Program-made: the position numbers and the translations under genes
Notes under the pieces: model-generated
What the model saw: only the letters and a program-made list of their open reading frames with translations
The model's database searches: none
Told to the model about the DNA's origin: nothing
Source: Nostoc sp. CHAB 5715
GTDB taxonomy: Bacteria; Cyanobacteriota; Cyanobacteriia; Cyanobacteriales; Nostocaceae
Assembly (NCBI RefSeq): GCF_020829685.1
Contig: NZ_JAIVFR010000441.1
Span: 1-5,919, forward strand
Direction of reading: 5' to 3'
DNA length: 5,919 bases
Shown here: piece after piece, positions 1 through 5,629 of the stretch
Position numbering within the stretch: the first letter of the stretch is position 1
Layout: the number at the start of each line of letters is the position of its first letter

Positions 1-1
1 C

Positions 2-946
2 TATAAGGGAGTACTGTTAGCAAATTATTCCGAGGTATACACCCTGCTAAGTAGTCCAGATTTACTCGTCAAACGGCCGGGAAAATCCTGCTTTGGAGAT
101 TGGATGTATGTTCCGGCTAGTATTGAACTGGGTAAGCGCCCTAAGCAAGAATATCAAGTTGTTGCTGCATTTCACGCCCAGGTATTGGCAACAGTACAAG
201 ACTTTGCACCAGAAACAGCTTGGCTGATATTGCGTACCAAAGAGAGAAATTATCCTGTAGATTTGCTCAAATGGACACCACGGATGCAGCAGATTCTGGA
301 GGAGTTGATTCAAGTTTTAGAATTACCGAATCCGCCAGAGGTATTTATTTCTCGCCAAAAGTGCAATCTTTGCCATTGGTATAGTCAATGTTATGCGATC
401 GCTCAATCTGAAAAACATCTCTCACTATTACCAGGTGTAACACCCATTCGCTACACTCAACTGCAAGACGTAGCCATCACCACACTGGAATCTCTCGCTA
501 ACACCAGTCCCACCATCCTAGAAAACCTGCTTGGTTTCGACAGTGAAGTAGCGCCCAAGTTGGTAGTGCAAGCTCAATCTGCACTAGAAAAACGACCGTT
601 AATCTTACCCTATCCGCTACCAATAAAAGATATTACATTCACAGCACCTATAGAGCTTTACTTTGATATTGAAGCACAGCCAGACTTAGATTTAAATTTT
701 CTTTTAGGGGTTTTGGTAGTTGATAGACTTGCCAATACAGAACAGTTTTATTCGTTTTTAGCAGATAAACCAGAAGACGAAGAATTAGTTTGGCAGCAAT
801 TTTTGGATTTAGTTTGGCAATATCCCGAAGCGCCAATTTACCATTTTTGTGTGTACGAGTTTGATACAGTCAAACGGTTGGCAAAGCTTTATAACACTCC
901 TTCCTCCTTAGTGCGTCCTGTACTGAGTCGATTTGTGGCTGATTGA
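2..946 (+). CDS. TM0106-family RecB-like nuclease with RNase H-like domain; 5' end outside window, 3' end truncated
   Basis: The frame is open from the left edge through the ATG at 104 with family-like sequence before it, so the true start lies outside. Numbering from base 2, residues 1-130 are a RecB-like nuclease domain: GDW at 32-34, IELGK at 41-45, and one cysteine (C30) plus a distal C121-x2-C124-x5-C130 group. This 1+3 spacing is that of the iron-sulphur-bound nuclease domains of Cas4 and AddB. Residues about 218-314 start a DEDD RNase H-like domain (YprB/RNase_H_2 type), with Exo I motif D222-x-E224 and a likely Exo II aspartate D288. The family is presumed to act on nucleic acid; its substrate is unknown to me. 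The frame stops right after SRFV, about 150-170 residues before the usual end, so the last acidic motif is missing. The family is fairly certain; activity of this copy is doubtful. Confidence 0.82.
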   Translation, partial: YKGVLLANYSEVYTLLSSPDLLVKRPGKSCFGDWMYVPASIELGKRPKQEYQVVAAFHAQVLATVQDFAPETAWLILRTKERNYPVDLLKWTPRMQQILEELIQVLELPNPPEVFISRQKCNLCHWYSQCYAIAQSEKHLSLLPGVTPIRYTQLQDVAITTLESLANTSPTILENLLGFDSEVAPKLVVQAQSALEKRPLILPYPLPIKDITFTAPIELYFDIEAQPDLDLNFLLGVLVVDRLANTEQFYSFLADKPEDEELVWQQFLDLVWQYPEAPIYHFCVYEFDTVKRLAKLYNTPSSLVRPVLSRFVAD

Positions 947-1868
947 CAAAAAAGACTCCACCTGTATTAGCTGGTGAAACATTTGGTAATTTGGGTTTAG
1001 CAATACCTGGGTTGCGGTTCCAGTCGCCAAAGTTAGCTTGAATGAGCGATCGCATTTTCTTGGAGTCAAAATCCCCCACAATCCCTAAAATCATATTATT
1101 GGGGTGGAAATATTGCTGATAAAAGTTGAGCAAATCCTCACGTTCAACCTGATCCACCGTTGCATACTCTATGGTGCGAGAGTATGGGCTATCTTTCCCA
1201 TAGATCAATTTCTTAAATTCTCGACTAGCAATACTATCTGGATTGTCATTGCGACGCGCAATACCACCCTTAGCTTGTGTCTTAGCCAAGTCTAGCTTTT
1301 CTTGAGCAAATACAGGCGATCGCAGCACCTCGGCAAACAGCCCAAACACCGTTTCTAAATCTTCACTGAGTGCGTCAAAGTTAGCACTACCTGAAGCTTC
1401 ACCAATACTGGTTTCCACAGATGCCGCGCGTTGTTCCAATATTTCGTTGAGTTCATCAGGCGAATGCTTCTTAGTTCCTCCAGTCCGCATCACCGCGCCT
1501 GTAAAACCAGCTAAACCAACTTTCTGTTGTGGTTCCAAGCGATTTCCTGTCCGTACAAACGCCGTACCATTCACCAACGGCAATTCGTGATCCTCCATCA
1601 AATAGACAACCAAGCCGTTTTGGAGGACAAACCGCTCATACTTGGGTAACTTAATCTCTGGTAGCGGTGGTAACTGCAACTCTGTATAATGCTTTGCTTC
1701 AGTCGTCGCCGCCAGAGAAAAATTACAAGTTAAAAGTAAACACGCAAAAACACCAACCAAAGCATAAATAAGCCCCTTCCCATTTTGAATTTTGAATTTT
1801 GAATTTTGAATTTTGAATTTTGAATTTTGAATTTTGAATTTTTTACCCTTCACCTTGTACCTCTGCAT
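870..1868 (-). CDS. M16 peptidase-like protein, non-catalytic partner, C-terminally truncated
   Basis: The product is 332 residues from an ATG at 1868, with a purine-rich stretch (GGTAGAGAG) just upstream. Residues 9-30 are three copies of KFKIQN(S/G) encoded by a 7-bp DNA array. A hydrophobic stretch follows (33-53) that looks like a signal peptide cleaved near SLA-A, so the protein is probably exported. Residues 75-305 match an M16 N-terminal domain (LQNGLVVYLMED, GIVGDF), but the zinc site HxxEH is replaced by GFTGA at 121-125, as expected of the inactive member of bacterial M16 pairs. Family-like sequence ends at VFFVNQPQ (Q312); the last 20 residues read antisense through the nuclease gene. 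About 150-200 residues, most of the second M16 domain, are missing. It lies 70 bp behind the active M16 gene, so co-transcription is likely. It is probably a broken gene. Confidence 0.82.
   Translation of the reverse strand: MQRYKVKGKKFKIQNSKFKIQNSKFKIQNGKGLIYALVGVFACLLLTCNFSLAATTEAKHYTELQLPPLPEIKLPKYERFVLQNGLVVYLMEDHELPLVNGTAFVRTGNRLEPQQKVGLAGFTGAVMRTGGTKKHSPDELNEILEQRAASVETSIGEASGSANFDALSEDLETVFGLFAEVLRSPVFAQEKLDLAKTQAKGGIARRNDNPDSIASREFKKLIYGKDSPYSRTIEYATVDQVEREDLLNFYQQYFHPNNMILGIVGDFDSKKMRSLIQANFGDWNRNPGIAKPKLPNVSPANTGGVFFVNQPQIDSVQDALRRKECYKALPTV
930..938. other. Breakpoint joining two truncated genes
   Basis: Plus-strand nuclease similarity (SRFV) and minus-strand M16 similarity (VNQPQ) both end within the same nine bases, GATTTGTGG. 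Each gene continues only a short way into the other one's DNA before a stop, so the two frames overlap tail-to-tail over 870-946. The nine bases fit both genes and could be microhomology left by recombination. An assembly join would look the same. Confidence 0.6.
1782..1844. repeat. Heptanucleotide tandem array (ATTTTGA)8
   Basis: Eight perfect copies of ATTTTGA (1782-1837) are followed by a degenerate ATTTTTT. On the minus strand the array encodes the KFKIQNS repeats at the N-terminus of the second M16 protein, ahead of its signal peptide. The 7-bp period is that of the short tandem repeats common in Nostoc-type genomes. Because 7 is not a multiple of 3, gain or loss of one unit would shift the frame between start codon and signal peptide. 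Confidence 0.93.
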
Positions 1869-1872
1869 ATCT

Positions 1873-1937
1873 CTCTACCTTTGCGCCCTTTGCGCCTCTG
1901 CGTAGCCTACGGCAAGCCGCTTTGCGTCTACGTTTTT
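1873..1937. repeat. Dispersed-type repeat between the two M16 genes
   Basis: This fills most of the 70 bp between the stop of the first M16 gene and the start of the second. It contains the repeated words TTTGCGCC and TTTGCGCC(T), the small palindromes CGTAG-C-CTACG and CGGC-AA-GCCG, and the word TTTGCGTCTACG. Such wording is familiar from dispersed repeats of Nostoc and Anabaena. Copy number in this genome cannot be judged from the window. It may fold as RNA and alter the expression ratio of the two genes; that is inference. Confidence 0.5.
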
Positions 1938-1938
1938 C

Positions 1939-3711
1939 TTAAGCTTTTTTCGACAACAGCTTCCCAATCGTGCGATTTTTCGGCGTAAACGTCTCCTTCG
2001 CCACCCGCACAATATCAGCCGTTGTCACCGCCGAAATATCATCCAACTGCTTAAACAAATTCCGCCAAGAGCCAGTTTTCACCTCATATTCCAACAATTG
2101 TTGAGCCATCCCCATATTTGAATCCAGGGTGCGTAACAAACTCGCCCGTGCTTGGGTTTTCACCCGTTCCAAATCAACCGCCGCTACAGGCTCAGTTTTT
2201 AATTTGTCAATTTCTTGGCGCAAAGCCACCGCCAACTCATCAACTGTATGACCAGGAGCCGTGAGAGCATAAAATAACATCACGTTTGGGTACTTATCTC
2301 CAGGAAAACCGCTAAAACCTTGGGCATTTAGTGCCAAACGTTGCTTTTCTACCAAAGACTTATACAGCCGCGATGTGCGCCCATCACTTAATAAACTGCC
2401 AATGATTTCATAGACTGCATTATCTGGATGGGTAATTGCCGGACGATGATAACCTTCTAAATACCAGGGTTGAGAAGGTAGCTGTAAAGTAACTTCCCGT
2501 GTTTGTTGTTGTGACGGTTCCACCGGGATTTCTTCAACAGCTTTGGTTCTTGCCAGATAGCGGCCAAAATAAGTTTGCGCCAGTTTTTTTACCTCAGCCG
2601 GGTTAACATCTCCGACAATAGCAATGGTTAGATTACTTGGTACGTAGTAAGTATCAAAAAACTTTTGCACATCTTCTGGTGTCAAATTGCGGATATCTTT
2701 GTCATAACCAATCACCGGACGTCTGTAAGGATGAACTTTGTAAGCAGTATCAATAAATTTCTCCACCATCAGTCCAATGGGTGAATTTTCCACCCGCATC
2801 CGTCGCTCCTCTAAAATTACATCTTTCTCTTTATAAAACTCACGCCGAATTACAGGATCGAGAAATCGTTCTGACTCCAGCGACATCCAAAGTTCCAGCT
2901 TATTGGCAGGAAAGCTATATAAATAACGCGTGGCTTCGGTTGAAGTATTGGCATTTAAACCTACGCCTCCCGCTTGTTCGACAATTTGCCCCAATTCGTT
3001 TTGCTTGACAAGCTTGGCTGCTTGCGCCTCCACTCGCTTAAACTCAGCTTCTAACCGAGCAACCTGATCTTTTTTGCCATCGGCTTTCGCTGTTTTAATT
3101 TGGGCATCCAACCGTTCTAAGGTTTCTAATAGAGGTTTTTCTGCCTTGTAGTCTTTTGTACCAATGCGCGTTGTCCCTTTAAACGCCAAATGTTCTAGAA
3201 AGTGAGCTACACCAGTTTTGCCATCTGGCTCATCCACACCACCGACATTCGCATAAGTAAGAAAAGAAACTACAGGCGCTTGATGTCGTTCCAAGACAAT
3301 GAATTTTAGACCATTGTCGAGGCGAAACTCCCTTAACTGCTTGATAACTCGATTCAGATAAGGTTGGATGGAGCTTTCAACTGGTGGAGTTTGAGTTTTT
3401 GTAGGTTGCAGGACTCTTTGGGGAGGAGGTGCTGTCTGAGTTTGAGCCAGAGCAATTTCTGGCAGCAATCCCCACCAGAAAACGATCAAAGCCAACAAAG
3501 CGACAAACAACCGCCCCAATATGACAGATACTTTATCTGACCAATCCAAAATCGTTCGATGGTTCCTGAGCGAAGTCGTTGGCGCAGCCTCTCGTAGAGA
3601 AGGACTGAGCGACTTGTGCCGAGCGGACTTGTGCTGAGCGTAGCCGAAGTAGCCGAGGTAAGTCGAAGTCCCCAATCTAAAACCTAAAATTGACCGACTG
3701 ATCTGGTTCAT
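1939..3711 (-). CDS. M16 family zinc metallopeptidase (insulinase/processing-protease type), exported
   Basis: A frame opens with TTG at 3717, but the ATG at 3711 is preferred (590 residues); no clear ribosome binding site is seen. A hydrophobic segment at about 64-89, ending ALA-QTQ, looks like a signal peptide. It lies behind an unusually long leader, of which residues 14-49 come from repeat DNA. The catalytic zinc motif HFLEH is at 170-174, and the distal glutamate is probably E302 in DVILEER. The spacing between them is about 50 residues longer than the classical 76 because of a charged, probably helical insert around 191-240. The second domain follows (GDV near 360, then SDGRTSRLYKSLV), with a HRP stretch typical of the C-terminal half. 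The family degrades or processes peptides; the substrate here is unknown. It is the first gene of a probable operon with the inactive M16 partner and is divergent from a TetR regulator. Confidence 0.93.
   Translation of the reverse strand: MNQISRSILGFRLGTSTYLGYFGYAQHKSARHKSLSPSLREAAPTTSLRNHRTILDWSDKVSVILGRLFVALLALIVFWWGLLPEIALAQTQTAPPPQRVLQPTKTQTPPVESSIQPYLNRVIKQLREFRLDNGLKFIVLERHQAPVVSFLTYANVGGVDEPDGKTGVAHFLEHLAFKGTTRIGTKDYKAEKPLLETLERLDAQIKTAKADGKKDQVARLEAEFKRVEAQAAKLVKQNELGQIVEQAGGVGLNANTSTEATRYLYSFPANKLELWMSLESERFLDPVIRREFYKEKDVILEERRMRVENSPIGLMVEKFIDTAYKVHPYRRPVIGYDKDIRNLTPEDVQKFFDTYYVPSNLTIAIVGDVNPAEVKKLAQTYFGRYLARTKAVEEIPVEPSQQQTREVTLQLPSQPWYLEGYHRPAITHPDNAVYEIIGSLLSDGRTSRLYKSLVEKQRLALNAQGFSGFPGDKYPNVMLFYALTAPGHTVDELAVALRQEIDKLKTEPVAAVDLERVKTQARASLLRTLDSNMGMAQQLLEYEVKTGSWRNLFKQLDDISAVTTADIVRVAKETFTPKNRTIGKLLSKKA
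3565..3672. repeat. Dispersed-type repeat inserted in frame in the M16 gene
   Basis: About 108 bp at the 5' end of the first M16 gene differ from the rest of the gene. They contain CTCTCGTAGAGA, GGCGCAGCC, the near-duplicate words CGACTTGTGCCGAG and GGACTTGTGCTGAG, and GTAGCCGA twice. These resemble dispersed repeats of filamentous cyanobacteria. The stretch is in frame without stops and codes for residues 14-49 (GTSTYLG to SLR), between the start and the signal peptide. The limits are estimated from the change in composition. Confidence 0.55.
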
Positions 3712-3738
3712 AAGCAAAAATTAAGATAAAGTTACACT

Positions 3739-3754
3739 ACCTAAAAAACTAGGT
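3739..3754. promoter_or_regulatory. Palindrome upstream of the M16 operon (candidate operator)
   Basis: ACCTA-N6-TAGGT is a perfect 5-bp inverted repeat lying 28-43 bp before the M16 ATG at 3711, where a repressor could block the promoter. No strong -35/-10 pair for the M16 operon was recognised. The divergent TetR regulator is the obvious candidate to bind here, by inference. Confidence 0.3.
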
Positions 3755-3783
3755 ACTTAGCAAAAGGACGTTAATCTTGTATT

Positions 3784-3798
3784 AAGCTTGTTGAGCTT
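3784..3798. promoter_or_regulatory. Palindrome over the tetR -35 box (candidate operator)
   Basis: AAGCT-TGTTG-AGCTT is a perfect 5-bp inverted repeat with a 5-bp centre. It covers the proposed -35 hexamer TTGAGC at 3791-3796. TetR-type repressors commonly bind such short palindromes in their own promoters, so autoregulation is plausible but unproven. Confidence 0.35.
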
Positions 3799-3819
3799 TT
3801 TTACTTGACGTTAGACAAT
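3791..3819 (+). promoter_or_regulatory. Candidate sigma-70-type promoter for the TetR-family gene
   Basis: TTGAGC (3791-3796), a 17-bp spacer and GACAAT (3814-3819) approach the consensus with ideal spacing. Transcription would begin near 3826 and leave a leader of about 35 nt before the ATG at 3861. A second -35-like TTGACG at 3805-3810 lacks a well-spaced -10. Confidence 0.35.
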
Positions 3820-3850
3820 AATGCTACAAATCGTGTTCCGGATATTTCAC

Positions 3851-3863
3851 CATAACTGTTATG
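3851..3863. promoter_or_regulatory. Palindrome overlapping the tetR start codon
   Basis: CATAAC-T-GTTATG is a perfect 13-bp palindrome whose last three bases are the ATG of the regulator. It could be an operator for self-repression, or an RNA stem that hides the start codon. No Shine-Dalgarno sequence is seen in front of this ATG. Confidence 0.35.
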
Positions 3864-4475
3864 CGAGTTTTTAATTTTTCCCCACCCTCAGAGGCTCAGA
3901 CGCGCACCCGGATTTTGCAGGCAGCACAACGGTTGTTTGCTTCTCAGGGATTTGACGGCACTACCACCCGCGATTTAGCCCAGGCGGCAGGTGTAGCTGA
4001 AGGGACTCTATTTCGTCATTTTCCCAATAAAAAGGCAATTTTGGTGGAAGTAGCGACGAGTGGATGGGTAGAGATTCTCACAGATTTGCTGACAGAATTA
4101 AGTGAAATGGGCAGCTATAAAGCCGTAGCTCAGGTGATGCGTCGCCGGATGTGGAACTTCCAAAAAAATAGCGATTTAATGCGCGTTTGTTTTATGGAGG
4201 TGCAGTTTCACCCCGATTTGCGCGATCGCATTCAATTAGAAATCATTACCAAAATGTCTGATGTGGGCGAAGCATTCTTTCAAACAGCGATGGATAAAGG
4301 TATTTATCGCAAAATGGACGTAAAGCTGGTAGCCAAAGTTTTTTTAGGAATGTTTGCGATCGCAGGTTTTTCCAACAACACCCTCATGGAACCTGACGCT
4401 TCCCCCCAACAAATGCAAGAAATGGCAGAAGGACTCGCTGATATCTTCCTTAATGGTGTTTTAGCTAAAGATTAG
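3861..4475 (+). CDS. TetR/AcrR-family transcriptional regulator
   Basis: The product is 204 residues, a normal length for the family. Residues 14-61 form the TetR DNA-binding domain: [18 protein letters not shown], then the helix-turn-helix [20 protein letters not shown] and the closing NKKAIL. The rest (about 65-204) is helical and variable, as expected for the ligand-binding and dimerisation part; it gives no clue to the ligand. The gene is divergent from the M16 operon, and the intergenic DNA carries palindromes, so it probably controls itself and perhaps the peptidases. The TAG stop at 4473-4475 shares its last base with the first G of the heptamer array, but the C-terminus ([14 protein letters not shown]) looks natural, so the array seems to abut the gene rather than truncate it. 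Confidence 0.92.
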   Translation: MRVFNFSPPSEAQTRTRILQAAQRLFASQGFDGTTTRDLAQAAGVAEGTLFRHFPNKKAILVEVATSGWVEILTDLLTELSEMGSYKAVAQVMRRRMWNFQKNSDLMRVCFMEVQFHPDLRDRIQLEIITKMSDVGEAFFQTAMDKGIYRKMDVKLVAKVFLGMFAIAGFSNNTLMEPDASPQQMQEMAEGLADIFLNGVLAKD

Positions 4476-4613
4476 GGAGTGGGGAGTGGGGAGTGGGGAG
4501 TGGGGAGTGGGGAGTGGGGAGTGAGGAGTGGGGATTGGGGATTGGGGATTGGGGATTGGGGATTGGGGATTGGGGATTGGGGATTGGGGATTGGGGATTG
4601 GATATTGGGGATT
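4475..4613. repeat. G-rich heptamer array, GGGGAGT block then GGGGATT block
   Basis: Twenty 7-bp units lie head to tail: a short GGGAGT, six perfect GGGGAGT (4481-4522), GAGGAGT, ten perfect GGGGATT (4530-4599), GGATATT and a last GGGGATT. Runs of four G separated by three bases are classical G-quadruplex sequence on the plus strand and resemble telomere-type repeats. The stretches open in several frames here encode only SGEWGV or GDWGLGI-type repeats and are not regarded as genes. Confidence 0.95.
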
Positions 4614-4654
4614 GGGAAGAAACTTGTTCAATATTTCTCCCTTATTTTCCTCAT

Positions 4655-4726
4655 CCCCCCAGTCCCCACTCCCCAGCCCCCAGTCCCCACTCCCCACTCC
4701 CCACTCCCTACTCCCCACTCCCCACT
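4655..4726. repeat. C-rich heptamer array, inverted relative to the G-rich array
   Basis: Units of ACTCCCC with variants (AGTCCCC, AGCCCC, ACTCCCT) lie opposite in orientation to the GGGGAGT block at 4475-4529. The two could pair over tens of bases as an RNA hairpin or DNA cruciform, with the GGGGATT block left in the loop. It lies between convergent genes, so a role in ending transcription from both sides is possible. The ACTCCCT unit at 4703-4709 helps create the stop codon of the minus-strand gene. Confidence 0.92.
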
Positions 4727-5154
4727 ATTTTCGCTTGCTGACTCCACTGTTGTACTAATTCAATCGCTGGACACAAATCTCGTCGCTGCATTGTTGCTAC
4801 CTGCAAGCGCATGATTTGTTGGTGCAATCTGTGAGTGGGAGTCTGAGCCAACTGTGCTACAGAACCAATACCTGCATGGAGCAATAAACCACAATATTGT
4901 ATGCCTACACTGGGAATACGCGCCAAGTCAGCTAAAGCCATCCATTTATTTACATACTGAAGATGAATCTGTAGTTTATTTGCTAACGCTACTCTTTTCT
5001 CTAGAGTTTTCCCTTGTTTGATTAGCGCTACTGTGCTAGGAATTCCACAATTGTGCAGTTGAGATTGTTCCTCGTGGCTTAGTCCAGGTAATTGCTCAAT
5101 TGGCCAGTCACGAGATTGGATGCGACTTTGATTATTTGTATTTTTAGCAGACAT
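4708..5154 (-). CDS. DUF4332 (helix-hairpin-helix-like) protein
   Basis: The product is 148 residues from an ATG at 5154 without a recognisable Shine-Dalgarno sequence. After a polar N-terminus, residues about 18-70 ([21 protein letters not shown]) and 72-120 ([30 protein letters not shown]) look like two helix-hairpin-helix-type units, each with a P-G or P-S-V-G turn. This fits the cyanobacterial DUF4332 family, whose role is unknown; the fold suggests nucleic acid binding. There is no signal peptide or membrane segment, so it should be cytoplasmic. The last five residues (VGSGE) and the stop are encoded by the heptamer array, so the original C-terminus was probably slightly different. It converges on the TetR gene. 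Confidence 0.8.
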   Translation of the reverse strand: MSAKNTNNQSRIQSRDWPIEQLPGLSHEEQSQLHNCGIPSTVALIKQGKTLEKRVALANKLQIHLQYVNKWMALADLARIPSVGIQYCGLLLHAGIGSVAQLAQTPTHRLHQQIMRLQVATMQRRDLCPAIELVQQWSQQAKIVGSGE

Positions 5155-5166
5155 CTTTGAAATTAA

Positions 5167-5195
5167 AATATAGGCTTATTTAGATATTGTGACAG
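5167..5195 (-). promoter_or_regulatory. Candidate promoter for the DUF4332 gene
   Basis: On the minus strand, CTGTCA (5190-5195), a 17-bp spacer and TATATT (5167-5172) resemble a sigma-70 promoter. The -10 box lies only 12 bp before the ATG at 5154, so the message would have a very short leader, in line with the absence of a ribosome binding site. Confidence 0.35.
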
Positions 5196-5263
5196 TCGCT
5201 TCTTTGCAAAAGTATGCTCTTGCAGTTTATTTGTATTGCTGTGCTATTTTAACCCAACCTCTT

Positions 5264-5431
5264 GCAATGAGATTGTGTCGGCTGACAATGCCATTGTTTC
5301 GGCTGACAATGCCATTGTGTCGGCTAACAATGCAATTGTATCGGCTAACAATGCAATTGTGTCGCCTGACAATGCAATTGCATCGCCTGACAATGCAATT
5401 GTATCGACTAACAATGCCATTGCATCGGCTT
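5264..5431. repeat. Array of eight 21-bp units with palindromic core
   Basis: Units start at 5264 (degenerate), 5285, 5306, 5327, 5348, 5369, 5390 and 5411. Each consists of a 13-bp core ACAATGC(C/A)ATTG(T/C) and an 8-bp link such as GTCGGCTG. In units 1 and 2 the core is a perfect palindrome (ACAATG-C-CATTGT); units 3, 4 and 6 keep ACAAT-N3-ATTGT; units 0, 5 and 7 have one outer mismatch. Two frames on each strand are open only because the period is a multiple of three and the units contain no stop in those frames. The resulting VSADNAI or RLTMQLY repeats lack a convincing start or ribosome binding site, so the array is treated as non-coding. Confidence 0.93.
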
Positions 5432-5449
5432 GCAAAAATTAAGTAAAAT
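5420..5449 (+). promoter_or_regulatory. Weak candidate promoter at the end of the 21-bp array
   Basis: TAAAAT at 5444-5449 is a good -10 match. The best upstream hexamer, TTGCAT at 5420-5425 with an 18-bp spacer, is only half of the consensus and lies in the last array unit. If real, it would drive the DUF29 gene with a leader of about 175 nt. Confidence 0.2.
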
Positions 5450-5463
5450 CGATAATCAATTCC

Positions 5464-5500
5464 TTTGCCAAAAATAGAGGTAAGTCTAACTTTTGGCGAA
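5464..5500. repeat. Imperfect inverted repeat upstream of the DUF29 gene
   Basis: TTTGCCAAAA and TTTTGGCGAA are complementary at 9 of 10 positions and are separated by 17 bp. This could be a regulator site or an RNA stem in the leader. No T-run follows, so it is not a typical terminator. Confidence 0.45.
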
Positions 5501-5530
5501 ACAGTCCCAAATAAGCGTGCTACAACGTGT

Positions 5531-5570
5531 CTGGCTAACAAGACGCGATCGCCTCGCGTAGCCCCTGACG
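5531..5570. repeat. Repeat-like intergenic stretch with HIP1 site
   Basis: The stretch holds the HIP1 octamer GCGATCGC at 5545-5552, followed by CTCGCGTAGCCCC, wording typical of dispersed repeats in filamentous cyanobacteria. The other HIP1 copies in the window are at 395-402, 1046-1053, 1316-1323, 4222-4229 and 4356-4363, all inside genes. No reading frame worth calling is seen between 5432 and 5629. Confidence 0.45.
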
Positions 5571-5620
5571 TTAAAATGGGCCTAAAATCTCTCAAATTTT
5601 GCTCGTCTACGGTGGATTGC

Positions 5621-5626
5621 AGGAAG
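5621..5626 (+). promoter_or_regulatory. Ribosome binding site of the DUF29 gene
   Basis: AGGAAG precedes the ATG at 5630 with the core AGGA ending five bases before it. It is the best Shine-Dalgarno sequence in the window and settles the start of the gene. Confidence 0.65.
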
Positions 5627-5629
5627 TTT

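Noticed and set aside
1785..1844. CRISPR array
   Set aside because: The ATTTTGA repeats are contiguous 7-mers without spacers. Neither the 21-bp units nor the G-rich arrays have unique spacers, and no cas genes are present. The Cas4-like cysteines belong to a TM0106-type protein.
3712..3717. TTG at 3717 as start of the active M16 gene
   Set aside because: It adds only two residues. The ATG at 3711 is in frame, and no ribosome binding site favours the TTG.
4475..4613. A telomere or linear-replicon end
   Set aside because: The array resembles telomeric repeats but is internal, with normal genes on both sides, and such heptamer arrays are common inside cyanobacterial chromosomes.
4461..4814. 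Several overlapping frames of GDWGLGI or NPQSPIP repeats on both strands
   Set aside because: They are translations of the heptamer arrays. A 7-bp period opens all frames to the same repeat and no gene-like sequence flanks them.
5264..5431. Plasmid-type replication origin based on iterons
   Set aside because: Spacing is iteron-like, but there is no replication initiator gene, DnaA box cluster or AT-rich unwinding region next to it.
5189..5446. A plus-strand frame of 85 codons with RLTMQLY-type repeats
   Set aside because: It starts with GTG without a ribosome binding site, and its content comes from the 21-bp array. It is better explained as non-coding repeat.
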